In this document: one piece after another, positions 5,847 to 5,985 of the stretch
How the letters are laid out: every line of letters begins with the position of its first letter
Position numbering within the stretch: the first letter of the stretch is position 1
Origin: Desulfobacteraceae bacterium
GTDB lineage: Bacteria > Desulfobacterota > DSM-4660 > Desulfatiglandales > Desulfatiglandaceae
Direction: 5' to 3'
Length of the DNA stretch: 5,985 nucleotides
Assembly: GCA_020349865.1 (NCBI GenBank)
Contig: CP070700.1
Span: 375,924 to 381,908 of the forward strand
Program-made: the position numbers and the translations under genes
The notes under the pieces: generated by a model
Databases searched by the model: none
Seen by the model: the letters and a program-made list of their open reading frames with translations, nothing else
Told to the model about the DNA's origin: nothing

Positions 5847-5985
5847 ATGTCAAAAAAGCGTCCTACGGCAATAAAGCATCCTAATAAACCTAACAATACA
5901 CTTATCAAAACAATCGAAAGGGCATACTCATAAGGTATGAAAGTAAAGTCTAAACCGGCAAGGCCCAAAAGGTGAATTTTTTTTG
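5843..5985 (-). CDS. ftsX: cell division protein FtsX, C-terminal end (partial)
   Basis: Only the last 46 codons are in the window, ending in TGA at 5845-5843; the gene continues past the right edge. The visible piece reads KKIHLLGLAGLDFTFIP, then one hydrophobic membrane segment (YEYALSIVLISVLLGLLGCF) and a short cytoplasmic end (IAVGRFFDI). The pattern of a last transmembrane helix with LLGLLG followed by a small basic/aromatic tail is typical of FtsX, the membrane half of the FtsEX ABC-type complex that relays ATP hydrolysis to EnvC at the division site. Homology over so short a piece is modest, but the 4-bp overlap with an EnvC-like gene strongly supports it. ftsE is expected upstream, outside the window. 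Another polytopic membrane protein cannot be fully excluded. Confidence 0.8.
   Translation of the reverse strand, partial: KKIHLLGLAGLDFTFIPYEYALSIVLISVLLGLLGCFIAVGRFFDI

Overview
The window is a stretch of bacterial chromosome in which every recognisable gene lies on the minus strand, so transcription runs from high to low coordinates. The short piece of 16S rRNA, the low GC content and the cell-division gene order point to a deltaproteobacterium in the broad sense (Desulfobacterota-like). That placement comes from reading the 16S V1 region by eye and is tentative.

In transcription order: (1) 5985-5843 is the last 46 codons of a membrane protein read as FtsX. (2) 5846-4674 is an EnvC-like periplasmic protein with a long coiled coil and a degenerate LytM/M23 domain; its ATG overlaps the ftsX stop as ATGA. 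(3) 4365-3028 is a carboxy-terminal processing protease (S41, CtpA/Prc) with an intact Ser-Lys dyad, preceded by a 308-bp gap. (4) 2892-1708 is a membrane-anchored divergent polysaccharide deacetylase of the YibQ family. (5) 1501-350 is a PLP-dependent DegT/DnrJ/EryC1/StrS sugar aminotransferase that starts with GTG. (6) An rRNA promoter and leader region (two candidate promoters and a boxA) runs into the first ~131 nt of 16S rRNA, which leaves the window at its left edge.

Genes 1-4 form a cell-envelope and division cluster. By analogy with E. coli, FtsEX in the inner membrane controls EnvC, and EnvC activates septal peptidoglycan amidases. CtpA/Prc proteases trim or degrade periplasmic peptidoglycan-remodelling proteins. 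YibQ proteins are encoded next to envC in many Gram-negatives. The aminotransferase probably makes an amino sugar nucleotide for surface polysaccharide and appears to be a separate unit, because a 206-bp gap with an inverted-repeat element and its own candidate promoter separates it from yibQ.

The gene content is ordinary core genome, and I found no convincing undescribed system. The points most worth a second look are a G9 homopolymer inside the ctpA signal-peptide codons, a nested inverted-repeat element at 1547-1642 that also seems to carry a promoter, an 18-bp palindrome upstream of ctpA, and the two CTTGACAT-containing rRNA promoters.
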